From Salinisphaera japonica YTM-1 (GTDB lineage: Bacteria > Pseudomonadota > Gammaproteobacteria > Nevskiales > Salinisphaeraceae): a DNA stretch of 64,000 bases. The stretch spans positions 29,638-93,637 of the forward strand of contig NZ_AYKG01000067.1 in assembly GCF_003788585.1 (NCBI RefSeq), written 5' to 3'. Both the position numbers and the translations under genes were made by a program. Position 1 is the stretch's first letter; each line of letters begins with the position of its first letter. This document shows positions 9,245 to 17,208 of the stretch, piece after piece. Under the pieces are notes generated by a model. That model ran no database searches. It was not told where the DNA came from and saw only the letters and a program-made list of their open reading frames with translations.

Positions 9245-10555
9245 TCAGATCGATGTGGCGCCGAACAGCTGGGCCACGGCCGGCGGGTTGGCGCCGAAAA
9301 ACAGATGTAGATAAGTCGCGGTCAAACGCCGATCACGCACGATGGGCTCACCGGGCGCGGGATGACGTGCCCGGCGGCCGTGGGCGATCGGCGTGGGGCC
9401 GTCTTCGGTCCGTGTGCGGTGATGGGCATGCCCGCGGATATCGCCCTCGGGCAGAGGCGCGGTCTGCATGCCCTGGCAACCGCCGCGATCGCGCATGATG
9501 CCGTGGCCGGAAATCAAGCCCATCATGGCGTGCGTGGTGCCATCCAGTTCGGTCAGATGATCCTGTAGATAGAGCATGCCCCCGCACTCCGCCAGGATCG
9601 GTTTGTCATCGGCATGGAAGGCTCGCAAGGCCTCGCGCATTGCGGTATTGGCGGCAAGCGCCGGCCCGTGCAGTTCCGGGTACCCCCCCGGCAGCCAGAG
9701 CGCATCGACCGGCGGCAGGCTGGCGTCTGCCAGTGGCGAAAACGCCACGAGTTCGGCGCCCATGGCTTCCAGCAAGCGCTCGTTGGCTTCATAGACGAAG
9801 CTGAAGGCCGTATCGCGGGCGATGCCGATCCGCCGGCCTGCCAACCATCGGCCGGGCACGGCCGCCGGATACGCCTGAAACACCACGTCGCGGGCGGCAT
9901 CCATCAGCGTCGTCGTCGCGATCATCTGGGCGGCGTGCGACAGCGCGGGGTCAAGTGCCGCACCCGGCTCATCCGGGCTGACAAGCCCGAGATGACGATG
10001 TGGCAAGGTCAAAGCCTGGTCACGAGACACGTGGCCAAGGAAGCGGATATCGCCCGGCAGGGCCTCGGCGATCAGAGCCGCGTGGCGCTGGCTGCCCACG
10101 TTGTTGGCCAACAGCCCGGTCACGGTGAGAGCGGCACGGGCGCCGGCCAGTCCGGCCGCCAGTGCGCCGACGGTCTGGGCCATGCCCTGACAGTCGAAGA
10201 TCAGGGCAACCGGCAGGCCAAAACGTACAGCGAAATCCGCGCTCGAGGGCTGGCCGTCGTACAGGCCCATCGCGCCTTCAACCAGAATGATATCGGCCCG
10301 GCTTGCCGCCTCGAACAGCCGCTGGCCGCAGTAAGCTTCACCCGCCATCCACAGATCGAGCGGCTCGACCGGCTCACCGGCGGCTGCGGCCAGCACCTGT
10401 GGATCGAGATAATCCGGGCCGGTCTTGAACACGGCCACGCGCTTGCCTTGACCGCGCAGATGACGCGCCAGGCCGGCAGTGAGCGTTGTCTTGCCTTGGC
10501 CCGAAGCCGGGGCTGCGATGAATAGTGCCGGGCAAACCGTCGTGTGCTGGCTCAC
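9245..10555 (-). CDS. cobB: Hydrogenobyrinate/cobyrinate a,c-diamide synthase CobB
   Basis: CobB amidates the a and c carboxylates of the corrin ring using glutamine and ATP. The 436-aa protein has an N-terminal dethiobiotin-synthetase-like ATPase (APASGQGKTTLTAGL, then KTGPDYLDP and VEGAMGLYDG) and a C-terminal class I glutamine amidotransferase with LPGGYPELH and the nucleophile Cys in ILAECGGMLYL. The frame is open far upstream, but a GTG overlapping the stop of the ChlID gene (GTGA, 10552-10555) begins exactly where homologues start, so I use it. In the aerobic route the product is the substrate of CobN. Confidence 0.94.
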   Translation of the reverse strand: MSQHTTVCPALFIAAPASGQGKTTLTAGLARHLRGQGKRVAVFKTGPDYLDPQVLAAAAGEPVEPLDLWMAGEAYCGQRLFEAASRADIILVEGAMGLYDGQPSSADFAVRFGLPVALIFDCQGMAQTVGALAAGLAGARAALTVTGLLANNVGSQRHAALIAEALPGDIRFLGHVSRDQALTLPHRHLGLVSPDEPGAALDPALSHAAQMIATTTLMDAARDVVFQAYPAAVPGRWLAGRRIGIARDTAFSFVYEANERLLEAMGAELVAFSPLADASLPPVDALWLPGGYPELHGPALAANTAMREALRAFHADDKPILAECGGMLYLQDHLTELDGTTHAMMGLISGHGIMRDRGGCQGMQTAPLPEGDIRGHAHHRTRTEDGPTPIAHGRRARHPAPGEPIVRDRRLTATYLHLFFGANPPAVAQLFGATSI

Positions 10556-12324
10556 GACGCGCCAGCCTCGAGATGCGCCAGATCGATATGCCGAGCACCC
10601 AGCGTGGCGGCCAGGCCAGCCGCCCGGCCCAGCCGAACCCGCGCGGTCTCGGCATCCACGACGATCATCTCCCACGGCCAGGCAATGTCCTGGATATGAT
10701 CCCGGCTGCGGCCGTCGGTGACCAGCCAGCTGCGGATCGGCTGTCCCGGCGTCTGGGCCGCATGGCTGGCCAGGTCTCGCTCGGCCTGGGCGAGCGCGGG
10801 GCCCAGCGGCGTGCCCCCGCCGGTCTGACAAGCCGCCAATCGATCGCTGATATCCCGCGGTGCGCGCTGTGGCGTGACCAGCCACTCTATACGCGCGCCG
10901 CCGAAAACCAGGAGTGCGAAATGACGCCGCGTGCGGTAGGCGGCCGCCGCGATCGCCAGCACGCCGGCCCGTGCCCGGGCCTGGCTGTGCTGGCCCAGCG
11001 TCGAAGCCGAGATATCGAGCAGCACACAATCCAGTAGCGACTCGCGCTGCGCGCGGGGCCGATAGACCGCCTCTCGCGGGCGGCCGGGGTCGCGCGCTGT
11101 CTGAGACAGGGTCTGAAACCAATCGATACGCGCCCCTCGTGGCCCGGCCATCACCGGGCCTTGCGACGTGCTGTCACGGCCGCGCCGACGCCCGGCCGGT
11201 GTGGCCTCAGTGGCCCGGAATGGCGCGCCGGTTCGCACAAGCCGTGTCGTATCCAGAGCGTACGCGCCGGCGGGCTGGACATGGCGCGGGGGCATGTGGC
11301 CCCAGTCGCTCCCGGCGTCGTTGCCCGCGGTCGTGTCTGTCGCCGGTGGTGACGGGGGCTCGCGCCCGTGATCGGCAGCGTCACCGGCCCCGCCGTCGTC
11401 ATTGTCGGCATTGGTCTCGCTGTTGCCGTTGCCATGGCTCGGGCTGGCGCTCGTACGACGATGACAAAGCACAAAATCCGCCACGGCCTCGATATCCTCG
11501 CCCTCGACCGTGTCCTTGCCCTGCCAGGCGGCGTGGGCACGCGCGGCGTGGCGCCAGTGCAGATCGGCGCGCACGCCCTCGACGGCTGCCTCGTGGCAGC
11601 GCCGGGCGATCTCATCCTTGACCGCGTCCGGGGTCTGTACCGTGCCAAGATGGCCTCGCGCGGTCTCGATTCGAGCGGCCAGCTCGGCCTCGGCGTGTTC
11701 ACAGCTGGCGACGAACCCCGTGGGATCGGCCTCAAAGGCCAGGCGCTGATCGACGATGGCACGCCGCTCGGTCGGGGAAAGCCTCTCGCCCAGCTCGACA
11801 CAGAGCCCGAAGCGGTCAGACAGCTGTGGCCTGAGCGCGCCTTCGTCCGGGTTCATCGTGCCGATGAGCACGAATTCGGCGGCATGTGTTCGGCTGATGC
11901 CGTCACGCTCGACGTGATGGGTCTTGGAGGCGGCGACATCGAGCAACACATCGACCAGCGCATCGGCCAGCAGATTGACCTCGTCGATATACAGATAACC
12001 GCCGTGTGCTCGCCCGATCAGACCCGGTTTGAAGATCACCTCACCGCCATTCAGCGCGCTGGCCAGGTCAAGGGTGCCCACGACCTGCTCTTCCGTGGCG
12101 CCCAGCGGAAGCGTGACGAAGCGCCCGGCCGCACGACGGTCGATCGCTGCCAGCCCGCGCGCCAACGTCGACTTCGCCACGCCCCGCGGGCCGGAGATCA
12201 GTACACCGGCCAGCCGCGGCTCGACCGCGGCGAGAATCAGCGCCCGCTTTAGCCTGCTTTGGCCGACGACGGCCGTGAACGGCAGCGCGGGAGCGGGTAC
12301 GGGCGCCGACACGTGATCAGGCAC
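10552..12324 (-). CDS. Fused ChlI-ChlD-type cobaltochelatase ATPase subunit (AAA + VWA)
   Basis: This 590-aa protein looks like magnesium-chelatase subunits I and D in one chain. The AAA+ module has GPRGVAKSTLARGL (Walker A, about residues 44-57), YLYIDEVNLL (Walker B) and the arginine-finger region LRPQLSDRFGL. A low-complexity, acidic/Ser-rich linker with many Asn, Asp and Gly follows. The C-terminal VWA domain has DISAS (MIDAS DxSxS) and GGGTPLGPAL. BchI/BchD-like proteins are known to serve as CobN partners in genomes that lack CobS/CobT, and none is seen here. Unlike typical BchD, the Walker motifs look intact, so one protein may do both jobs. It overlaps cbtA by 8 bp and cobB by 4 bp. 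Confidence 0.88.
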   Translation of the reverse strand: MPDHVSAPVPAPALPFTAVVGQSRLKRALILAAVEPRLAGVLISGPRGVAKSTLARGLAAIDRRAAGRFVTLPLGATEEQVVGTLDLASALNGGEVIFKPGLIGRAHGGYLYIDEVNLLADALVDVLLDVAASKTHHVERDGISRTHAAEFVLIGTMNPDEGALRPQLSDRFGLCVELGERLSPTERRAIVDQRLAFEADPTGFVASCEHAEAELAARIETARGHLGTVQTPDAVKDEIARRCHEAAVEGVRADLHWRHAARAHAAWQGKDTVEGEDIEAVADFVLCHRRTSASPSHGNGNSETNADNDDGGAGDAADHGREPPSPPATDTTAGNDAGSDWGHMPPRHVQPAGAYALDTTRLVRTGAPFRATEATPAGRRRGRDSTSQGPVMAGPRGARIDWFQTLSQTARDPGRPREAVYRPRAQRESLLDCVLLDISASTLGQHSQARARAGVLAIAAAAYRTRRHFALLVFGGARIEWLVTPQRAPRDISDRLAACQTGGGTPLGPALAQAERDLASHAAQTPGQPIRSWLVTDGRSRDHIQDIAWPWEMIVVDAETARVRLGRAAGLAATLGARHIDLAHLEAGAS

Positions 12325-13042
12325 GGGCCGGTTCCGGGCGTGGCGTGTTGATCAGGGCCGGGGCGATCCAGCGCTGCATTGCCCAGCCACACAGCACGCC
12401 GAGGATCACCCAGAGCACCAGATTGGTACCGGCCGTAGCCCAGACAAACTGCTGATGCAGGGTGACGAGTGCGGCGTTCGTGCTGCCCGGCTCGGCGCTC
12501 GGCAGCGGTGCCCCGTAGAGATACGGCAGAGGCAGCAACAACAAAGCAGCCCATTTCATGCGCCCCGGCACAAAGATCACGGTCCACAGCGAAAAGCCGA
12601 CGAGCCCGACCGTGGCGATCCACCAGAGCTGGCGTGCCGCCAGATCGGCGGCTGGCGCGCCGGGCAGCTCAGGGGCCAGCCCGAGCGCCGGGGCCACGAA
12701 TACGACGCCAAAGGCGCCTGCCCCCCAGACCAGCCCGCGCAACGGAGTGGTTGGCCGGCCGTGCAGCACACGGGCCAGGCTCATCGCGACCAGCAGCATC
12801 AAGGCGAAGCCGATAGCGACCCCGATACTGGCGACAACGGTGAAAAACATGCGCTGGCCACCGTCGGCGGGTGCCCAGGCGTGGTCATGGTGATGATGAC
12901 CGGCCGCCGCGTGGTCGGCCACTTCGTATTGCTCGGCGGCCTCGATCAGCGGTGCCGTGGTGACCTGCTCGGCCAGACCCAGCACCACGCCGGCCACCAC
13001 GCCGATTGCCACGGCGCAGAGGATCAGTCGTCGGAACAGCAT
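12317..13042 (-). CDS. cbtA: Cobalt transporter subunit CbtA
   Basis: CbtA is a membrane protein of about 240 residues predicted to import cobalt together with CbtB; the pair is almost always under B12 riboswitch control. This 241-aa form opens with a helix (MLFRRLILCAVAIGVVAGVV), followed by a hydrophilic loop containing HHHHDH, a likely metal-binding segment, then about four more hydrophobic helices. The start is the ATG at the first helix (13042); an upstream in-frame ATG would add a polar extension not seen in the family. It overlaps the ChlID gene by 8 bp. Confidence 0.9.
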   Translation of the reverse strand: MLFRRLILCAVAIGVVAGVVLGLAEQVTTAPLIEAAEQYEVADHAAAGHHHHDHAWAPADGGQRMFFTVVASIGVAIGFALMLLVAMSLARVLHGRPTTPLRGLVWGAGAFGVVFVAPALGLAPELPGAPAADLAARQLWWIATVGLVGFSLWTVIFVPGRMKWAALLLLPLPYLYGAPLPSAEPGSTNAALVTLHQQFVWATAGTNLVLWVILGVLCGWAMQRWIAPALINTPRPEPARA

Positions 13043-13117
13043 ATCGATTCCTGTTGTTGATGAAATCGCGCCGCGGATCGCGCCGCGCGTGCCCGGTGTA
13101 CTACCGGTCAACGCCCA

Positions 13118-13309
13118 TCAATGACAGGGAAAGACAGCCGAGTGGCGCACATCGTGGGCCGCGTTATGGACCGGCATGATGTGTGAAAACCCGACGCCGT
13201 AAACGATGAACAGCCCAATCAGTGCGGCCCCGCCCAGTTGCGCCATCTGGCGCGTGGCCGATTGCGCGGGCGTGCTCGGCGCGTGTGTCGTCGTTGCGGT
13301 TGTGCTCAT
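13118..13309 (-). CDS. cbtB: Cobalt transporter subunit CbtB
   Basis: This 63-aa single-helix protein ends with the diagnostic histidine-rich C-terminus of CbtB (HNAAHDVRHSAVFPCH), thought to bind cobalt. One hydrophobic helix lies at about residues 26-42 (GAALIGLFIVYGVGF). It is the first gene after the cobalamin riboswitch and works with CbtA in cobalt uptake. B12 binding to the leader should shut down this gene and the whole downstream run to cobN. Confidence 0.93.
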   Translation of the reverse strand: MSTTATTTHAPSTPAQSATRQMAQLGGAALIGLFIVYGVGFSHIMPVHNAAHDVRHSAVFPCH

Positions 13310-13331
13310 GTACTCACCCGTACTGTTGTCG

Positions 13332-13522
13332 ATGTGGCGGGCCGGTCTCCGGACTCACGAGCGATCGTTGCCGATCCGGTTCGTGCCTTCCCACGCTCTT
13401 GGCGCAGTGGCGTTACCAACGAACCTTGTCTCGTCTACCGTTGCGGGGGCAGTGATGGCCTGGCACGAAAACGCACGTACCATCTTCCCGATTATCTCTG
13501 CGCGGCGAACCGGCAGAGCACC
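13332..13522 (-). promoter_or_regulatory. Cobalamin (B12) riboswitch upstream of cbtB
   Basis: Read on the minus strand, the leader contains the conserved parts of the adenosylcobalamin aptamer in the right order: AATCGGGAAGATGGTA, the CCCCCGCAACGGT stretch, GCCACTG, GGGAAGGC, and the B12 box GAGTCCGGAGACCGGCCC at 13339-13356. It ends about 25 nt before the cbtB start, so translation control by hiding the start region is likely. It controls cobalt uptake, CobB, CobW and probably CobN. No aptamer lies in front of cobE on the other strand. Confidence 0.93.
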
Positions 13523-13597
13523 CGATCAGCCGAGTCTAGCAAGGCGCGTCGGCCGGTCAAATCAGGCCTCGGCTCGAGGCCATGTCACGGAGGCGCC

Positions 13598-14065
13598 ATG
13601 AGCACGGATCTCTCGTCAATGCGACACCGCACATCCTGGGTGTTGGGGATCGGTCTGCGAGCGCAATGTCCGCCGGATGATCTGATCAGCCTGGTCACTC
13701 GAATCACCGCCGATCACGGGCTGGCGATGACGGATCTGGCCGGCATTGCCACCTGGCAGGCCCGTATCAAAGCCCCCGCGATTCACGCGCTGGCTGCGTC
13801 TCTGGATTGCTCGATCGTCGGACTGGAACGCCCCGAGCTGGCACGCGTCGGCCCGCGTGTGCTGACCCGCTCGCCGCGCCTGCGGGCCCTGATCGGTATC
13901 GATAGCGTGGCCGAGGCGGCCGCACTTGTGCTGGCCGATCGCCTGGCCGGCGGGCAGCCCGGCGCGCTGGCGGGTCCGCGCCGGCAGACCGATCTCGCCA
14001 CGGCGGCTTTGGCGACCTGCGCAACCGACTGGGCAATCGATAACGTAAACTACCCACTGGATTGA
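13598..14065 (+). CDS. cobE: CobE / CbiG C-terminal-domain protein
   Basis: CobE is a 130-155-aa protein homologous to the C-terminal domain of CbiG and needed for aerobic corrin synthesis, though its exact step is unsettled. This 155-aa protein shows the family start WVLGIGLRAQCPPDDL, the middle ATWQARIKAPAIHALAA (usually ...KxxEpglxxlA) and a short end. The start is supported by GGAGG at 13589-13593, 4 nt before the ATG. It heads the plus-strand run cobE-cobA-cbiD; its stop TGA overlaps a TTG of the next frame. Confidence 0.82.
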   Translation: MSTDLSSMRHRTSWVLGIGLRAQCPPDDLISLVTRITADHGLAMTDLAGIATWQARIKAPAIHALAASLDCSIVGLERPELARVGPRVLTRSPRLRALIGIDSVAEAAALVLADRLAGGQPGALAGPRRQTDLATAALATCATDWAIDNVNYPLD

Positions 14066-14079
14066 TCGTATCGTCTTGC

Positions 14080-15255
14080 ATGCAGGGTGTGACTCTACGA
14101 CTGACCGGCGGGGATCGAGCGGCGCTTGTGGTCGGTGCCTCGGCCAAGGCAATGGCCGCGGTGGCCACGCTGCGCGGGGCCGGCATGCCGGTTCGGCTGT
14201 GTGCGACGCGCAGGCCGCCGGATCCGACCGGTTTGACCGATCATAGCGATGTGGACTGGTGTGCGCGGGCGTTTACCACGGACGATATTCGAGCCGCACG
14301 GCTTGTCATTGCCGCCGATGATGAGGCGGCCGTGAACACCCGCGTGCGCGATGCGGCACGTCGCGCCGACAAACTCTTTCTGGATGCCACCACGGGCCTT
14401 GGCGACTTTGAGCTTCTGGATACCGGCCACGACGATCAAAAGCGCGATGATCTCTGGCAACACGCCCAGGTGTGTCTCGTCGGTGCGGGCCCCGGCGATC
14501 CGGGCCTGCTCACGCTCGACGGGCGCCAGGCGCTGGCCGGCTGTGACGTGGTGCTCTATGACCGGCTGGTCGCCCCGGCCCTGCTGGATTTTGCCCCGGC
14601 CGGTGCCACGCGTCGTTTCGTGGGCAAGCAGCGCGACAATCATCACATGCGTCAATCCGCGCTCAATGCCCTGATGATCGAGTTGGCCGGTCAGGGCCAG
14701 CGCGTGGTGCGGCTCAAGGGCGGTGATCCGTTCGTGTTCGGGCGTGGCGGCGAGGAGCTCATTGACCTGGCCCGGGCCGGTATCGCCACCCGTGTGATTC
14801 CCGGCATCACCGCGGGATCAGGCTGTGCCACCTATGCCGATATCCCGCTGACCCATCGCGGCGTGGCGGCCAGCGTGCAGTTTCTCACGGCCCACGGCCG
14901 CGACGGCGAGCTGGATCATGACTGGACCTCGTTGGTGCGCGGTGGCCATACGCTGGTGGTCTACATGGGGGTGATGGCGCTCGAGAACCTGTGCCCGGCC
15001 CTGACCCGCCACGGCATGCAACGCGATACGCCGGCCGCGCTCATCGAGCGCGGCACCACGCCTGAACAGCGCGTGCTGACCGGCACGGTGAGCACCCTGC
15101 CCGGCATCGCGGCCCGGCACACCGTGACGCCGCCCGCGGTTCTGATCGTGGGGGATGTGGTCAACCTGCGCGGCGTGATCGGCCAGGCCCGCCTGATCGA
15201 AAGCGCGGACCAGACAGCGCGCGCGCCGGGCTCGCCCCGCGCCTACGGGATTTGA
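14080..15255 (+). CDS. cobA: Uroporphyrinogen-III C-methyltransferase with short CysG-like N-terminal domain
   Basis: The C-terminal 250 residues are a complete SUMT, making precorrin-2 from uroporphyrinogen III and two SAM: VGAGPGDPGLLTL, VLYDRLV, VRLKGGDPFVFGRGGEE, VIPGITAG, PLTHRG. The first 115 residues resemble the Rossmann part of the CysG precorrin-2 dehydrogenase domain. However, the usual GGG...A.RK signature is altered (LVVGASAKAMAAVATL), and the dimerisation/ferrochelatase section before the SUMT domain is missing. This would keep precorrin-2 in the cobalamin branch rather than siroheme. I start at the ATG (14080); a TTG at 14062 overlapping the cobE stop is an alternative. Confidence 0.9.
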   Translation: MQGVTLRLTGGDRAALVVGASAKAMAAVATLRGAGMPVRLCATRRPPDPTGLTDHSDVDWCARAFTTDDIRAARLVIAADDEAAVNTRVRDAARRADKLFLDATTGLGDFELLDTGHDDQKRDDLWQHAQVCLVGAGPGDPGLLTLDGRQALAGCDVVLYDRLVAPALLDFAPAGATRRFVGKQRDNHHMRQSALNALMIELAGQGQRVVRLKGGDPFVFGRGGEELIDLARAGIATRVIPGITAGSGCATYADIPLTHRGVAASVQFLTAHGRDGELDHDWTSLVRGGHTLVVYMGVMALENLCPALTRHGMQRDTPAALIERGTTPEQRVLTGTVSTLPGIAARHTVTPPAVLIVGDVVNLRGVIGQARLIESADQTARAPGSPRAYGI

Positions 15256-15310
15256 TGCGCCGGGCGGTGATTTGGGCGATCACCCGGGCGATGGCCGGCG
15301 CCGGGCATCG

Positions 15311-16423
15311 ATGAAACAGCCCGCGGCACCCACTGGTGATATCAAACGCCTGCGTACGGGGTGGACGACCGGGGCCACGGCCACGGCAGCGGCCGTGGCC
15401 TCGGCCTATCGCCTGCTGGCCAACGAGGCGTTGAGTCAAGTGCATCTGTGGCTGCCCAAGAATCGCGAAACCGATCTGGCCGTACACGACCAGCGTGTCT
15501 GCGATGACGGCACCACCGTTGAGACCGGGTGTATCAAGGACGCCGGCGATGACCCGGACGCCACCCACGGGGCACGAGTATGGGTGCGAGTCGCCCGTCG
15601 GAATGCCCCGGGCGTGATCTTTCATGCCGGAGCCGGTGTGGGCACGGTCACCCGCGACGGCCTGGCCTTGCCCGTCGGCGAGCCGGCGATCAACCCCATG
15701 CCGCGCCGGATGATCGTCGAACACCTGGCCCGTGCGGCCACGCATCTGGATTATCACGGCGGGTTCGATGTCACCGTCGGTATCGACGACGGCGCGCGAA
15801 TCGCCGAAAAGACCATGAACGCACGCCTGGGTATTCTCGGTGGCCTGTCGATACTCGGCACCACCGGCGTGGTGCGCCCGTTTTCCTGTGCGGCCTATAT
15901 CGCCTCGATTCATCAGGCGATCGATGTCGCCCGAGCCAACGCGGTGCCCCATCTGGCGGCCTGTACCGGCGCCACCAGCGAGCGCGTGGCCCAGGAACTC
16001 TTCGCCCTGCCCGACATGGCGCTCATCGAGATGGGCGATTTTGCCGGGGCGGTATTGAAATATCTGCGCCGCCACCCGGTCGAGCGGCTGTCGTTGGTGG
16101 GCGGCTTCGGCAAGTTCTCGAAGCTGGCCACCGGCCGGCTGGATCTGCACAGCCGGCGCGGCGGTATCGATTTCGACTGGCTGGCCGGCCTGGCCACCGA
16201 GGCCGATACGGCCACCCGAGACGCCATGCGCGTGGCCAACACCAGCCTGGCCGCGCTGGCGATCGCCCGGCACGCCGGTATTCCGCTGGCCGAGCGGGTT
16301 GCGGCCGCGGTCTGGCAGGTCGCGGCGCGTTATCTGCCGGCCACGACCGCGCTCGAGATCGTGCTCATCGACAAACCCGGCAACGTGCTGGCCCGCGCCA
16401 GCCGCGGCGAAATGCCCGGTTAA
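15311..16423 (+). CDS. cbiD: Cobalt-precorrin-5B C1-methyltransferase CbiD
   Basis: CbiD methylates C1 of the corrin ring; it is the standard enzyme of the anaerobic, early-cobalt route. This 370-aa protein has LRTGWTTGATATAAAVA at the start, GAGVGTVTRDGLALPVGEPAINP, GILGGLSILGTTGVVRPFS and LVGGFGKFSKLA, all typical of CbiD. In this otherwise aerobic gene set it takes the place of CobF, as in pseudomonads. I chose the ATG at 15311; the longer frame begins with a TTG. It ends with a 4-bp convergent overlap with cobM. Confidence 0.94.
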   Translation: MKQPAAPTGDIKRLRTGWTTGATATAAAVASAYRLLANEALSQVHLWLPKNRETDLAVHDQRVCDDGTTVETGCIKDAGDDPDATHGARVWVRVARRNAPGVIFHAGAGVGTVTRDGLALPVGEPAINPMPRRMIVEHLARAATHLDYHGGFDVTVGIDDGARIAEKTMNARLGILGGLSILGTTGVVRPFSCAAYIASIHQAIDVARANAVPHLAACTGATSERVAQELFALPDMALIEMGDFAGAVLKYLRRHPVERLSLVGGFGKFSKLATGRLDLHSRRGGIDFDWLAGLATEADTATRDAMRVANTSLAALAIARHAGIPLAERVAAAVWQVAARYLPATTALEIVLIDKPGNVLARASRGEMPG

Positions 16424-17208
16424 ACGTCGCTGCCACGGTCCTGATCGGCCCAGCGGTACTGGCTGATATGCGTGGGGTCATACAGCGCGCTTCGCCGCAG
16501 CACGCCGTCGTCGTGCTGTCCCAGCACGGGGCCCACGAAGATGATCGCGCTGCGCCGTGCGGGCAATGTCCGTGCGGCCTCTACCAGCTCGGCCAGCGGG
16601 GCCCGCACGATCCGTTCGTTGGGCCAGGAGGCTCTTTGAACGATCGCGGCCGGGCAATCCCTGTCGTAATAGCCGCCCAGGTGTTCCACCACATCGGCCA
16701 CGACCGCCAACGACAGATGAATTGCCAGGGTGGTGCCCGTCGCGGCGAACCGCGCCAGCGTCTCGCCGGCCGGCATGGCCGAGGCACGGCCCTGGGTTCG
16801 GGTGATGACCAGTGACTGGCCCAGCTCGGGCACGGTCAGCTCTTGGCCGAGCGCCGCCGCAGCCGCTGAAAACGCCGGCACGCCGGGCGTCAGAATATAG
16901 GCGATACCGGCCGCCCGGAGTGCGGCCAGCTGCTCGGCCAGCGCGCTGTAGATCGAAAGATCACCCGAGTGCAGCCGCGCGACATCGTGGCCCTCGCGCG
17001 TGGCTCGCGCCATATGGTCGACGATATCGGCAAGCGCCATGCCGGCGGTGTTGATACAGGGCACGCCGGGCGGCACGTGCGCCAGAATCGCTTGCGGAAT
17101 CAGCGAGCCGGCATACAGACACAGGCCACAGCCGGCCAGCTGATCCCGCCCACGCAGGGTCAATAGATCGGCCGCGCCCGGCCCGGCCCCGATGAAATAC
17201 ACCGTCAT
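16420..17208 (-). CDS. cobM: Precorrin-4 C11-methyltransferase CobM
   Basis: This 262-aa class III SAM-dependent tetrapyrrole methyltransferase has MTVYFIGAGPGAADLLTLRG at the N-terminus, then LCLYAGSLIP (the YAGSLV signature specific to CobM/CbiF), ARLHSGDLSIYSA and LTPGVPAFSAAAA. It methylates C11 of precorrin-4 to give precorrin-5. It follows cobL on the minus strand with a 4-bp overlap (17205-17208) and converges on cbiD. Confidence 0.95.
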   Translation of the reverse strand: MTVYFIGAGPGAADLLTLRGRDQLAGCGLCLYAGSLIPQAILAHVPPGVPCINTAGMALADIVDHMARATREGHDVARLHSGDLSIYSALAEQLAALRAAGIAYILTPGVPAFSAAAAALGQELTVPELGQSLVITRTQGRASAMPAGETLARFAATGTTLAIHLSLAVVADVVEHLGGYYDRDCPAAIVQRASWPNERIVRAPLAELVEAARTLPARRSAIIFVGPVLGQHDDGVLRRSALYDPTHISQYRWADQDRGSDV

